Shown here in pieces: positions 26,302 to 34,878 of a stretch of DNA of 64,000 nucleotides (position 1 is its first letter; every line of letters starts with the position of its first letter). A program made the translations under genes and the position numbers. The DNA is from DATLLN01 sp963809205 (GTDB taxonomy: Bacteria > Actinomycetota > Thermoleophilia > Gaiellales > JAICJC01), in NCBI GenBank assembly GCA_963809205.1, contig CAWEIS010000005.1:22416-86415 (forward strand). Reading direction: 5' to 3'. The notes below the pieces were generated by a model, which did no database searches, was not told the DNA's origin, and was given only the letters and a program-made list of their open reading frames with translations.

Positions 26302-28610
26302 GACTCCGCGAGGACGGTCGCCAGCGTGTCCGCCATGAGCACCGCGTGCTCGTCGGCGAAGACGAGCGGCGGCCGGATCTTGAGAACGTTCGAGTGCGGA
26401 CCCGTGCGGCCGACGAGGACGCCCCGCCCCCGCAGGCCGTCGACGATCCGGCCGGCCGCCGCCTCGTCAGGCGCGCCCTCGGCGTCGACGACGTCGACGC
26501 CGATCAGCAGCCCGCGGCCGCGAACATCGCCCAGCACGGGGTGCCGGGCCGCGACGTCGCGCAGCCGCTCACGCAGGGCCTCGCCGACGACAGCGGCGTT
26601 CTGCATCAGCCGTTCGTCGCGGATCACGTCGAGCACGGCGATCGCGGCCCTGGCGGCAACGGGGTTGCCGCCGAAGGTGGAGAAGAAGTCCGTCGTCTCG
26701 GCGAAGCGGTCCATCAGGTCGGCTCGGGTGATCAGCGCGGCGACCGGATAGCCGTTGCCCATCGGCTTGCCCAGCGTGACGAAGTCGGGGGTGATCCCGA
26801 AGCCCTGGAACGACCACATGTGGTCGCCCGTGCGACCGTGTCCGGCCTGCACCTCGTCGGCCACGAACAGGCCGCCCGCCTCGCGCCAGCCGTCGACCAT
26901 GGCGGCGACGTCGGCGGGAGCGGGCGTGCGCACGCCGTCGCTGGTGAACCCGCCGTCGAGGAACGCCGCGGCGGGCGTGACGCCGCGATCGCGCAGGCGG
27001 CCGACGGCGGCAGCCGTCTCGGCGCCCAGCCGGGTCGTGTCGTCGACGGCGACCGTCTCGACGCCGTGCGGCCGGTAGCCGGCGGGCCACTCCTCGGGCG
27101 AGACCGCGGCGATCACCGTGGTCACACCGTGATAGGCGAAGTCCGTGACCAGGGCGCCCGACCCGCCGGTGCAGGCCCTGGAGATCCGCCACGCCAGGTC
27201 GTTCGCCTCGCTACCCGAGTTGACCACGACCACCGTGTCCAGGCCGCTGCCGTCGGGCATGGCGGCGATCAGCCGCTCGGCGAGGTCCATCAGCGGCTCG
27301 TACAGATAGCGGGCGTGCGTGTTCAGCGTCCGGGTCTGGCGGACGACGGCCTCGGTCACCCGCGGGTGGCAATGGCCGACGACGGGGACGTTGTTGTAGA
27401 CGTCGAGCAGCCTGCGGCCGTCGGCATCGAACAGCCACGGGCCCTCGCCGCGCTGCACGTGCACCGGCTCGGAATAGGTGAGTGCCGTGATCGCCGAGCC
27501 CAGCGCCTGCCGGCGGCGCTTCGCGAGCTCCGCGCTGGCGACGCGAGGCCTCGCGGCGCCCAGCTCCTGCGCCACCGTCTCGATGCCGACGCGGTCGAAT
27601 AGGTTCAGCAGCATCCAGGAGCCGGGATCCCACGCCTGGATGTACTCGGCGTTCTCCGGGTAGCTGATCACCCGCCAGGCGCTGATCGAGACGATCGTAC
27701 AGAGCCGCGCCGCCAGCAGGTCGGGGAGCAGCTCGAGCTCGAGCTGCTCCAGCCCGACGCGCGACTGGAAGCCGTCGATCAGGATCCGGGCCGAGCGAAA
27801 GATGTCGTCCTCGTGGCGGGTGCGCAGCACGGAGGACAGCGACGATGCGAGATCGGTCGCCAGGGCGCTGTGAACGATGTCGCCGAAGTCGATGATGCCG
27901 ACCACGCGGTCGCGGTCGTCGAGAAGCGCGTTGTCCAGCGCGAAGTCGCCGTGGATCACCTGGCTTCGCAGCCGCGGCCAGGCGGGGGTGACGCGCTGCT
28001 CGTAGCGATCGAGCAGCCCGTCGACGATGGCGCGATGCCGCGGATCGGGGATCGACGGCACCAGCGGCCGCAGCCCGAGCGCGTTCTTGGTGTCCCACAG
28101 GAAGCTGCGGCCGGCCCGCGGGTGGAAGAAGCCACGCAGGGCGATGCCGAGGCGGGCCAGCGTCTCGCCGTAAGCACGCAGTGCGCGATCGTCGAGGTCG
28201 CTGCCGGGCGCGGCTGCACGGCCGGGCATCCGCTCGAACAGCCGCACGAAGTGGCGGCCCTCGGGGCCCTCGGTGGTCGGCCGGTAGGAGGCCGGGTCCG
28301 ACTCGTCGTGAAGGCCCAGCGCGAGCTGCGGCCGGGCGACCGGCAGATCGGGGTCGGCACGGCCGATGTGCAGGATTGCCGCGGTCTCCAGGTCGAGCAC
28401 CGCGGGGTCCTCGCCCAGGTTCGAGATCTTGACCACGCCTCCCGCGCTGCCGTCGTCGATCATGAACGCCTGGTCGCGCTCGCTGCCCAGATCGCGTGCC
28501 TCGCCGTCGATGCCGTACAGCTCGAGGGCGATCGCGGACACCTCGGCGGGGGTGAACCGGGGAGGCGTCGCCTCGAGGACGCTGGTGGCGCTGGCTGCCG
28601 GCTCGGTCAT
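26298..28610 (-). CDS. APH-type kinase fused to class III aminotransferase
   Basis: This is a 770-residue two-domain protein. Residues about 20-330 form an aminoglycoside phosphotransferase-like kinase with the catalytic loop VIHGDFALDNALL and the metal-binding GIIDFGDIVHS. Residues about 350-770 form a class III PLP aminotransferase with VVNSGSEANDLAWR, FVADEVQAGHGRTG and the PLP lysine in TLGKPMGNGYPVAA near residue 614. This fusion is known from the AGXT2L/ETNPPL-related group acting on phosphorylated amino alcohols. Phosphorylation followed by lyase or transaminase action on one substrate is a reasonable inference. Confidence 0.85.
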   Translation of the reverse strand: MTEPAASATSVLEATPPRFTPAEVSAIALELYGIDGEARDLGSERDQAFMIDDGSAGGVVKISNLGEDPAVLDLETAAILHIGRADPDLPVARPQLALGLHDESDPASYRPTTEGPEGRHFVRLFERMPGRAAAPGSDLDDRALRAYGETLARLGIALRGFFHPRAGRSFLWDTKNALGLRPLVPSIPDPRHRAIVDGLLDRYEQRVTPAWPRLRSQVIHGDFALDNALLDDRDRVVGIIDFGDIVHSALATDLASSLSSVLRTRHEDDIFRSARILIDGFQSRVGLEQLELELLPDLLAARLCTIVSISAWRVISYPENAEYIQAWDPGSWMLLNLFDRVGIETVAQELGAARPRVASAELAKRRRQALGSAITALTYSEPVHVQRGEGPWLFDADGRRLLDVYNNVPVVGHCHPRVTEAVVRQTRTLNTHARYLYEPLMDLAERLIAAMPDGSGLDTVVVVNSGSEANDLAWRISRACTGGSGALVTDFAYHGVTTVIAAVSPEEWPAGYRPHGVETVAVDDTTRLGAETAAAVGRLRDRGVTPAAAFLDGGFTSDGVRTPAPADVAAMVDGWREAGGLFVADEVQAGHGRTGDHMWSFQGFGITPDFVTLGKPMGNGYPVAALITRADLMDRFAETTDFFSTFGGNPVAARAAIAVLDVIRDERLMQNAAVVGEALRERLRDVAARHPVLGDVRGRGLLIGVDVVDAEGAPDEAAAGRIVDGLRGRGVLVGRTGPHSNVLKIRPPLVFADEHAVLMADTLATVLAES

Positions 28611-28622
28611 GCTGTCGACAGA

Positions 28623-28990
28623 CTACCGGCCACCGCCGGCGAGCAGCGAACGAGCCATTCGCGAGGCCCACAGGACGCTCTCGATGGCCCCGAGCGACCG
28701 CAGCCACGATGCCTGCGGTTCGTCCAGAGCGGCCTGGTCGATGCGGTCGGCGATGGACAGCCCGTCGCCTCCGCGAGAGACGCCCAGACGACGGCGGCCT
28801 CGTCCTCCCCCTCCGCCGAGCGCGCGAGCGGCGCCGACGGCGACTCCGCGAGCTCCAGGCGGCTCGCGTGACAGCTCGCGCGCTGCGGTTGCGTCGGCGA
28901 ACCCGCTCCGACGACGATCGAGTCGATCCCGGCGCCAGTATCCCCGAGCGCGTCCCGTAACGTTGCCGGAACGGCCGCGGTGAGAGACTC
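28623..28990 (-). pseudogene. Possible frameshifted small gene in the 28.6-29.0 kb gap
   Basis: No clean ORF fills the roughly 390 bases between the aminotransferase fusion and the membrane sensor. On the minus strand two pieces in different frames look protein-like: ATLRDALGDTGAGIDSIVVG, then DRIDQAALDEPQASWLRSLG, ending SLLAGGGR before a TAG at 28,623-28,625. A frameshift about half-way would join them into one protein of roughly 120 residues. No start codon with a good site is visible and the family is unknown. Confidence 0.3.
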
Positions 28991-28998
28991 ATCCGAAG

Positions 28999-30201
28999 AT
29001 GGGACTTCGCCGTCATCGGATGGCCTGGTCGATCGTCGGCCTGATCGTCGTCGTGAATGCCGCCGCGATCTGGCTGGGTCTGCTCGACCGCGACGTCCAG
29101 TCGCTGGTCGCGACCTTCATGTTCGCGGTGGTGACGATCGGATTCGCGGTCGTCGGTGCGCTGATCGTGGCCCGCGAGCGGTCGAACAGCTTCGGCTGGC
29201 TGTTCATCGCGATGGCGGTGTTCCTGTCGGTGCCACACAACCTTGCGCAGAACTATGCCGTGTACGCCCTGGCCGTATCGCCGGGAGACTGGCCCGGCGC
29301 CCAGGCCGCCCTGTGGATCTCGTCGACGGCGTTCGACACGGTGTTCGTGATGCTGATGACGCTGCTCGTGCTGCTGTTCCCCGATGGACGGCCGCTCACG
29401 CCGCGGTGGCGGATCGTGGTCGCCGCGACTCTGGCATCCGGGCTGGCGGGCGTGGCCGGCGGCCTGACGGACTTCACGTTCTCGCCGCCGCTCGACGGCC
29501 ACACCAACCCGCTGCTGGTCAGCGCCGAGCCGTGGGCGACCGCGATCAAGGTCGTGCAGGGTGTGGCGTTCGCGGTGGCGATCGTGGCGTTCGTGCTCTC
29601 GGTCGTGTCCATCGTGCTCCGCTACCGGCGCTCCTCCGGCGTCCGCCGCCAGCAGATGCAATGGGTGGCCGCCGGCGTGCTGTTCGAGGCGGTGCTGGTT
29701 GTCGTCTCGGTGGTGCTCGGCGCGCTCGGCCTCGACGAGTCGGGATCGCTCCCGTTCGTCGGCGCCATCGTCCTGTTCCCGTCGCTGATGGCCATCGCCA
29801 TCCTTCGCCACCGGCTCTACGACATCGACCTGGTGATCCGCCGGACGCTGGTCTACACCTGCCTGGTCGCCGTGCTGGCGTTGGTCTACCTCGGCGGGAT
29901 CGCCATCCTGGGCGCCGTGTTCCGCTCGGCCACGGGCCAGTCGGGCGCGCTCGCGGTCACCCTGTCCACGCTGGCGGTGGCGCTGGCCTTCCAGCCGGCC
30001 CGGCGGCGGATCCAGCACGCCATCGACCGCCGGTTCTCGCGGCGCACCGCCGATGCCCAACAGGCCGCCCGCGCGTTCAGCGGCAGGCTGCGTGAGGAGA
30101 TCGACCTGGACGCGCTGTGCCAGGAACTGATCGGCGTTGTCGACACGGCTGTGCAGCCGCGCCACGCGACGCTCTGGCTGCAGCGCTCAGCCGACGACTG
30201 A
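28999..30201 (+). CDS. Polytopic membrane sensor protein with a truncated signalling tail (paralogue 1)
   Basis: This is a 400-residue protein. About seven to eight membrane helices span residues 8-320, and the conserved LRHRLYDIDLVIRRTLVY segment precedes the last pair. After them comes a short cytosolic helix region (IDRRFSRRTADAQQAARAFS) ending QPRHATLWLQ. In many actinobacterial and Chloroflexi proteins this module is followed by GAF or histidine-kinase domains; here the protein stops. It shares its layout and C-terminal motifs with the gene at 53,987-55,261. It overlaps the convergent methyltransferase gene by 15 bases. Confidence 0.75.
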   Translation: MGLRRHRMAWSIVGLIVVVNAAAIWLGLLDRDVQSLVATFMFAVVTIGFAVVGALIVARERSNSFGWLFIAMAVFLSVPHNLAQNYAVYALAVSPGDWPGAQAALWISSTAFDTVFVMLMTLLVLLFPDGRPLTPRWRIVVAATLASGLAGVAGGLTDFTFSPPLDGHTNPLLVSAEPWATAIKVVQGVAFAVAIVAFVLSVVSIVLRYRRSSGVRRQQMQWVAAGVLFEAVLVVVSVVLGALGLDESGSLPFVGAIVLFPSLMAIAILRHRLYDIDLVIRRTLVYTCLVAVLALVYLGGIAILGAVFRSATGQSGALAVTLSTLAVALAFQPARRRIQHAIDRRFSRRTADAQQAARAFSGRLREEIDLDALCQELIGVVDTAVQPRHATLWLQRSADD

Positions 30202-31005
30202 GCCCCACGCGCCGACCACCGTCGGCGGTAGGAACGTCGCGTCGGCCGCCATCATGCCGTCGGCGATCCGCTGCTCCAGCGTGTCGAGCCTGAGCTGCTC
30301 CTCGGTCGCGATGCCCGCCGCGAAGATCACCGGGCTGAGGGTGCCGGCGATTCCTGCGAGCAGCCGCGGACCGGTCGGATCGTCGGGCGCCAGGTAGCCC
30401 TGCACGCCGAACGACGCCACCTCGGCGACGCCGGCGGCTTCGAGCAGGAGCGCCAGCCGCGTCCCGACCGTGGGGTGCGTGCCCGCGTGGTGGAACGCCG
30501 CCATCACCCACTCCTTCGTCTGCATCGCGGCGTCGGTCGGCGGCTCGGTGCGAGCGGCGCCCACGTCGAAGTCGATCATCGCCACCTTGCCGCCGGGCCG
30601 GACGGCGCTTGCGTGGTGGCGGAGAACCGCGACCGGGTCGGGCATGTGGAACAGCACCAGCCGCCCGACGACGGCGTCGAACGGCCGGTCGTCGCGCCAG
30701 GCGGTGACGTCGCCGCGCACGAAGCGGACGTTGTCCAATCCGGCATCGGCCGCGCGAGAGGCCGCCACCTCCAGCGCCTCGGCCGACTGGTCGAGGCCGA
30801 TCACCTCACCCTCCGGCCCCACCATCTCGGCGAGGATCGCGCTGACGTGGCCCAGGCCCGTGCCCAGATCGAGCACGCGCATGCCCTCGCCGAGGCCGGT
30901 CGCCCGCAGCAGCAGCCGCGTGGCACGGTCGATCGAGGCGGCCTGCAGGTCGAGCCGCCGCAGCTCGGCCTCCGCGCTCCCGAGCACGTAGCGGTGCTCC
31001 GTCAT
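30187..31005 (-). CDS. Class I SAM-dependent methyltransferase
   Basis: This is a 272-residue protein with a Rossmann-like methyltransferase core. Motif I is MRVLDLGTGLGHVSAILAEM, the acidic residue after beta-2 is in VIGLDQSAEALEVA, and FVRGDVTAW and PGGKVAMIDFDVG follow. The substrate cannot be read from sequence; the group resembles UbiE/ArsM-like small-molecule methyltransferases. The gene lies 18 bases after the proline iminopeptidase stop... measured on the other side, the iminopeptidase (same strand) lies downstream, so the two may form an operon. Confidence 0.82.
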   Translation of the reverse strand: MTEHRYVLGSAEAELRRLDLQAASIDRATRLLLRATGLGEGMRVLDLGTGLGHVSAILAEMVGPEGEVIGLDQSAEALEVAASRAADAGLDNVRFVRGDVTAWRDDRPFDAVVGRLVLFHMPDPVAVLRHHASAVRPGGKVAMIDFDVGAARTEPPTDAAMQTKEWVMAAFHHAGTHPTVGTRLALLLEAAGVAEVASFGVQGYLAPDDPTGPRLLAGIAGTLSPVIFAAGIATEEQLRLDTLEQRIADGMMAADATFLPPTVVGAWGSVVG

Positions 31006-31023
31006 GTGCGCACCGTATCGAAG

Positions 31024-31989
31024 TCAGCGTCGCTCGTGGGCGAAGCGGTCGGTCGCCTGCACGATCGCCCGGGCGATCGGCTCGCTGACCGAGTGCCCGG
31101 CGTCGCCGACCACCACCAGCTCCGATTCCGGCCAGCGGCGGGCGAGCTCCCATGCGGTGCCGAGCGGCGCTTGCAGGTCGAAGCGGCCGTTGACCAGCAC
31201 GCCGGGCACGCCGGCCGGTGGGTCGATCCCCGTGGCCAGGACGTCCGCGTCGAGGAACGCGTCGTGGGCGATGTAGTGGGTGACCGTCCGTGCGAACCCC
31301 AGCCGGAACGTTTTGTCCTCGAAGCGTGGAGACAGGCCGTCGCGCGGCGGCCACGCCGGCGTCACCGACTCCCACACGCACCACTCGTAGGCGGCGTGCT
31401 CGCGCACACCGGGGTCGCCGCTCTCCAGCATCCGCCGGTACGACTCGACCACGTCGTCGCTGCGGAATGCCTCGGGCACGGCCTCGCGCCGGCGGGCCCA
31501 CTGGGCGGGGAACATCGGGGCGAGTCCGTCGCGGAACAGCCAGTCGTCCTCCGAGCGGCGGCCGGTGGTCACGCCGAACAGCACCAACTCCGAGACGCGG
31601 TCGGGGTGCGTCGCCGCGTACGCCAGCGCCAGCGTGCTGCCCCACGATCCGCCGAGCACCAGCCACCGCTCGACCCCCAGGTGCTGCCGCAACAGCTCCA
31701 TGTCGGCCACCAAGTGGGGCGTCGTGTTGGCCTCCATCGAGGTCGCCGGGTCGCTGGCCTGCGGGCGGCTGCGGCCGGCGCCTCGCTGATCGAACAGCAC
31801 CGTGCGGTAGGCGGCTGGGTCGAACAGCCGCCGATGCCAGGGCGTGCAGCCCGATCCCGGTCCGCCGTGCACGACCGCGGCCGGTTTCCCGTCGTCCGCG
31901 CCGCACGTCTCCCAGTAGATCGCGTTGCCCTCGCCGACGTCGAGCATGCCGTGCGCCGAAGGCTCGATCTCGGGGTAGAGGCCGGGCAT
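31024..31989 (-). CDS. pip: Proline iminopeptidase
   Basis: This is a 321-residue alpha/beta hydrolase of the S33 family. Diagnostic segments are the oxyanion-hole HGGPGSGCTPWHRRLFDP, the DQRGAGRSRP motif, the nucleophile elbow LVLGGSWGSTLALAYA (Ser near residue 113), the Asp in LVNGRFDLQAPLGTAW and the His in VVGDAGHSVSEP. It releases N-terminal proline from peptides in the cytoplasm. Length and motifs fit the family fully. The ATG at 31,989 gives the usual start MPGLYPEIEP. The gene is transcribed toward lower coordinates and its stop lies 18 bases before the start of the methyltransferase gene. Confidence 0.9.
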   Translation of the reverse strand: MPGLYPEIEPSAHGMLDVGEGNAIYWETCGADDGKPAAVVHGGPGSGCTPWHRRLFDPAAYRTVLFDQRGAGRSRPQASDPATSMEANTTPHLVADMELLRQHLGVERWLVLGGSWGSTLALAYAATHPDRVSELVLFGVTTGRRSEDDWLFRDGLAPMFPAQWARRREAVPEAFRSDDVVESYRRMLESGDPGVREHAAYEWCVWESVTPAWPPRDGLSPRFEDKTFRLGFARTVTHYIAHDAFLDADVLATGIDPPAGVPGVLVNGRFDLQAPLGTAWELARRWPESELVVVGDAGHSVSEPIARAIVQATDRFAHERR

Positions 31990-32084
31990 CAGCGGGACGC
32001 TAGTGCATCGACAGCGCGGTGGCGTCGGGGTCGAGCCGCCGCCGCCGCCGCGGCCGGTAGAGGTCACGCAGGGTGACGTACAGC

Positions 32085-32100
32085 GTACGATCGTACGATC
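32085..32100. promoter_or_regulatory. Interleaved palindromes upstream of the acyl-CoA operon (candidate operator)
   Basis: GTACGATCGTAC (32,085-32,096) is a perfect palindrome and overlaps GATCGTACGATC (32,089-32,100), also perfect. They lie 22-37 bases before the ATG at 32,122. TetR-type repressors of fatty acid and steroid catabolism bind such sites, so an operator for the operon is a reasonable guess. No regulator gene is adjacent. Confidence 0.45.
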
Positions 32101-32121
32101 ACTGCAAGCGAGGTGCGGCGG

Positions 32122-33282
32122 ATGGGGTTCCCGAGCGGAGAGGTGGCGGTCGTCGGCGTCTACGAGTCGCCGCTGCGGCGTGCCCCGGGCGTCCATCCGT
32201 ACGCGATCCACGCCGAGTGCATCCTCGGCGCGCTCGCCGACGCCGGCCTCGAGCTGGGCGACGTCGACGGGTTCGCCACGGCGGCCTCGTTCCCGTCCGA
32301 GGGCGGCCTGCAGATGTCGCTGAGCGAGGTCGCCGAGTACATGGGCATCCATCCCCGGTGGTTCGACTCGACGGACATCGGCGGCGCGGCGTTCATCACG
32401 CACGCCGGGCATGCGGCCGTCGCGATCGCCGCCGGCCTGGCCGACGTGGTGGTCGTCAGCTACGCGGCGGCCGGCGCCTCTGGCGTGCTGCCCTTTCCCG
32501 ACTACAACACGGCGGCCGCCGGTCCCGGCCAGTGGGAGGTGCCGTACGGCCCGACCACCGTCGCGACGTATGCGCTGGCCGCGACCCGCCACGCGCACGA
32601 CTACGGCACGACGCCTGAGCAGCTCGCCGCGATCGCGGTGCAGTGCCGCGAGAACGCCGCCGGCAACGAGCACGCCCGCTTCCGCGATCCGATGACCGTC
32701 GACGACGTGCTGGCGTCGCCGATGATCGCCGATCCTCTGCACCGCAACGACTGCTGCATCGTGACCGACTCGGGCGGCGCGTTCGTGCTGGCGTCGCGCC
32801 GCCGGGCCGAGCAGCTCTCGTCGACTCCGGTCTACCTGCTGGGATTCGGCGAGGCGCTCGGCCAGGTCTCGATGAGCCAGATGTGGCCGTTCACGGAGAC
32901 CGCGGCCGTCGGCTCGGGCGACCGGGCGTTCGCATCCGCCGGGATGAGCCATGACGAGATCGACTGCGCTCAGCTGTACGACAGCTTCACGATCACCGTG
33001 CTGGTCACGCTGGAGTCGCTCGGCTTCTGCGCCCGCGGTGAGGGCGGCGCGTTCGTCGAGTCCGGCGCGCTGGCACCGTCCGGCTCGCTGCCGATCAACA
33101 CCGACGGCGGTGGGCTCTCCAGCAACCATCCCGGCCGTCGCGGCGCGCTGTGCATCATCGAGGGAGTCCGCCAGCTGCGCGGCGAGTCTCCGGGCGTCCG
33201 CCTCGACGGGGCGCGCACCTGCCTCGTGCACGGCACCGGCGGCAGCCTGTCCGCCACGGCGACCGCGATCCTGGGAGTCTGA
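32122..33282 (+). CDS. Thiolase-like lipid-transfer protein (Ltp/SCP2-thiolase type), possible retro-aldolase
   Basis: This is a 386-residue thiolase-fold protein. The catalytic Cys region of true thiolases is replaced by STDIGGAAFITHAGHAAVAI, without Cys. The C-terminal part keeps NTDGGGLSSNHPGRRGALCI and CLVHGTGGSLSATA. The segment CAQLYDSFTITVLVTLESLG resembles the Tyr-containing active-site region of Ltp2-type aldolases. Such proteins form complexes with DUF35 partners, and the next gene is DUF35. A retro-aldol role is therefore more likely than thiolysis. An in-frame GTG lies at 32,113. Confidence 0.78.
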   Translation: MGFPSGEVAVVGVYESPLRRAPGVHPYAIHAECILGALADAGLELGDVDGFATAASFPSEGGLQMSLSEVAEYMGIHPRWFDSTDIGGAAFITHAGHAAVAIAAGLADVVVVSYAAAGASGVLPFPDYNTAAAGPGQWEVPYGPTTVATYALAATRHAHDYGTTPEQLAAIAVQCRENAAGNEHARFRDPMTVDDVLASPMIADPLHRNDCCIVTDSGGAFVLASRRRAEQLSSTPVYLLGFGEALGQVSMSQMWPFTETAAVGSGDRAFASAGMSHDEIDCAQLYDSFTITVLVTLESLGFCARGEGGAFVESGALAPSGSLPINTDGGGLSSNHPGRRGALCIIEGVRQLRGESPGVRLDGARTCLVHGTGGSLSATATAILGV

Positions 33283-33283
33283 C

Positions 33284-33689
33284 GTGGACGCGATGCCGAA
33301 GCCACGACCGCACATCGACGCGCTCTCCGAGGAGTTCTGGGCGGCGGCGCGCGGCGGCCGGCTGCTGATCCAGCGATGCGAGCGGTGCGGCGAGCATCAG
33401 TGGTACCCGCGCGCCCACTGCCTGCGGTGCGGCGGTCAGCCGGAGTGGGTCGACGCCTCCGGGCGGGGCGTCGTCCATACGTTCGCGATCGTCCGCCGGT
33501 CGACCAACGCCGAGTTCACGCCGGACACGCCGTACGTGTTCGCGATCATCGCGCTGGAGGAGGGCGTGCGGATGGCCGCGCGGGTGGTCGATGTGCCGCT
33601 CGGAAGACGTGCGCTGCGAGCTGCCGGTGCGGGTCGTCTTTCCGCCCGGCGACGATGAGACACCCCTTCCCTGCTTCACAGGAGGCTGA
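33284..33689 (+). pseudogene. DUF35 OB-fold zinc-ribbon protein, frameshifted near its end
   Basis: From GTG 33,284 the frame encodes the DUF35 layout: an N-terminal helix (PHIDALSEEFWAAARGGRLL), a zinc ribbon (QRCERCGEHQWYPRAHCLRC) and an OB-fold (VVHTFAIVRRSTNAEFTPDT). Near 33,600 the frame breaks. The next frame supplies DVRCELPVRVVFPPGDDE and a stop at 33,687-33,689, directly before the MaoC start. The joined length (about 134 residues) is normal, so a sequencing error is likely. It probably binds the Ltp-like protein encoded upstream. Confidence 0.78.
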
Positions 33690-33690
33690 C

Positions 33691-34143
33691 GTGCCGACCT
33701 ACCTCGAGGATCTGGCGCCGGGCGACGAGTTCCGCTCCGCCGGCCGGACGGTGACGGAGAGCGACATCATGGCGTTCGCCGGCGTCTCCGGCGACTTCAA
33801 CCGGCTGCACACCGACGAGCCGTGGGTGCGCGAGAACACGCCGTTCGAGGGTCGCATCGCCCACGGGCTGCTGGTGCTGGCGATGTCGAGCGGGCTGGCG
33901 ACGCCGGGCCTCGACGACGTCGAGATCATCGCCTATCTGGAGGAGACTCGGCGGTTCACGGGCCCAACGTACCCGGGCGACACGATCCAGGTGCTGTGCC
34001 GCATCGACGATGTGCGGCCGAGCGGCTCGCGGCCGACGATGGGCGTCGTCTCGCTCGACGTCGAGGTGCGCAACCAGCGCGACGAGGCCGTCCAGTCGGG
34101 CCGCGACGTGTGGCTGGTCGCGCGCCGGCCGGAGGCGGCATAG
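33691..34143 (+). CDS. MaoC-family (R)-enoyl-CoA hydratase
   Basis: This is a 150-residue hot-dog protein starting at GTG 33,691, with ACAGGAGGC upstream. The MaoC hydratase motif is present: VTESDIMAFAGVSGDFNRLH contains the Asp of the catalytic Asp/His pair, and RIAHGLLVLAMSSGL contains the following His-Gly. It would hydrate an enoyl-CoA to the 3-hydroxyacyl-CoA. In steroid degraders a MaoC-DUF35 fusion (ChsH2) docks with the Ltp2 aldolase. Here the same three parts are separate, adjacent genes. Confidence 0.85.
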   Translation: MPTYLEDLAPGDEFRSAGRTVTESDIMAFAGVSGDFNRLHTDEPWVRENTPFEGRIAHGLLVLAMSSGLATPGLDDVEIIAYLEETRRFTGPTYPGDTIQVLCRIDDVRPSGSRPTMGVVSLDVEVRNQRDEAVQSGRDVWLVARRPEAA

Positions 34144-34878
34144 ATGGCCGGCCTGGACGGCAAGGTCGCGCTGGTCACCGGCGCCGGGTCGGGGATCGGC
34201 GCGGCGGTCGCCCGGCGGCTGGCCGCGGACGGCGCATCGCTGATGCTGGCCGACCTCAGCTGCGATGCGGCCGCCGGCGTCGCGGCTGCGCTCGGCGACC
34301 GCGCCGCGTCGTGTGCCGTCGACGTCAGCCGGAGGGCGGACTGGGAGGCGGCGGTCGGCGAGACGGTCGGCGAGCTGGGAGGTCTCGACCTGCTCGTCAA
34401 CTGCGCCGGCATCACCCGCGACCGAACGTTGCTCAAGATGACCGACGACGAGTGGCGCGCCGTGATCGACGTGCACCTGACCGGCACATGGCTGGGGTGC
34501 CAGCACGCCGTGCCGGCGATGCGCGACCGCGGCGGCGGGGCGATCGTCAACATCTCGTCGGAGGCGCGGCACGGGTCGTTCGGCCAGGCGAACTATGCGT
34601 CCGCCAAGGCGGGCATCGTCGCCCTGACGCGCACCGTGGCGCTCGAGCACTCGCGCCACGGCGTTCGCTGCAACGCGGTCGCCCCCGGGCCGGTGAACAC
34701 GCCGATGCTGGACGCGGTGCCGGAGGAGGTCAAGCTCGGCTGGCTGCCGCAGATTCCGATGCGCCGCTTCGCGGAGCCGGACGAGATCGCCGCGGTCGTC
34801 GCGTTCCTGGTCTCGGACGACGCGTCGTACGTGACCGGCCAGTGCGTCGCGGTCGACGGCGGGAGCACGTGGACCTGA
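34144..34878 (+). CDS. SDR-family oxidoreductase (FabG-like)
   Basis: This is a 244-residue classical short-chain dehydrogenase. The cofactor motif is ALVTGAGSGIGAAVARRLAA (TGxxxGxG), followed by LVNCAGITRD, the Ser in IVNISSEARHG and the YxxxK in YASAKAGIVALTR. An acidic residue after beta-2 (LADLS) suggests NAD(H) rather than NADPH. It would oxidise a 3-hydroxyacyl-CoA or related alcohol of the pathway. The start directly follows the MaoC stop and the end overlaps the next gene by 10 bases. Confidence 0.88.
   Translation: MAGLDGKVALVTGAGSGIGAAVARRLAADGASLMLADLSCDAAAGVAAALGDRAASCAVDVSRRADWEAAVGETVGELGGLDLLVNCAGITRDRTLLKMTDDEWRAVIDVHLTGTWLGCQHAVPAMRDRGGGAIVNISSEARHGSFGQANYASAKAGIVALTRTVALEHSRHGVRCNAVAPGPVNTPMLDAVPEEVKLGWLPQIPMRRFAEPDEIAAVVAFLVSDDASYVTGQCVAVDGGSTWT

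Noticed and set aside
27211..30165. Very long minus-strand open frame of 984 codons
   Set aside because: It runs across the aminotransferase fusion in a shifted frame and antisense to the membrane sensor. Composition is Arg/Pro/Ala-rich with no motif, as expected for shadow frames in high-GC DNA.
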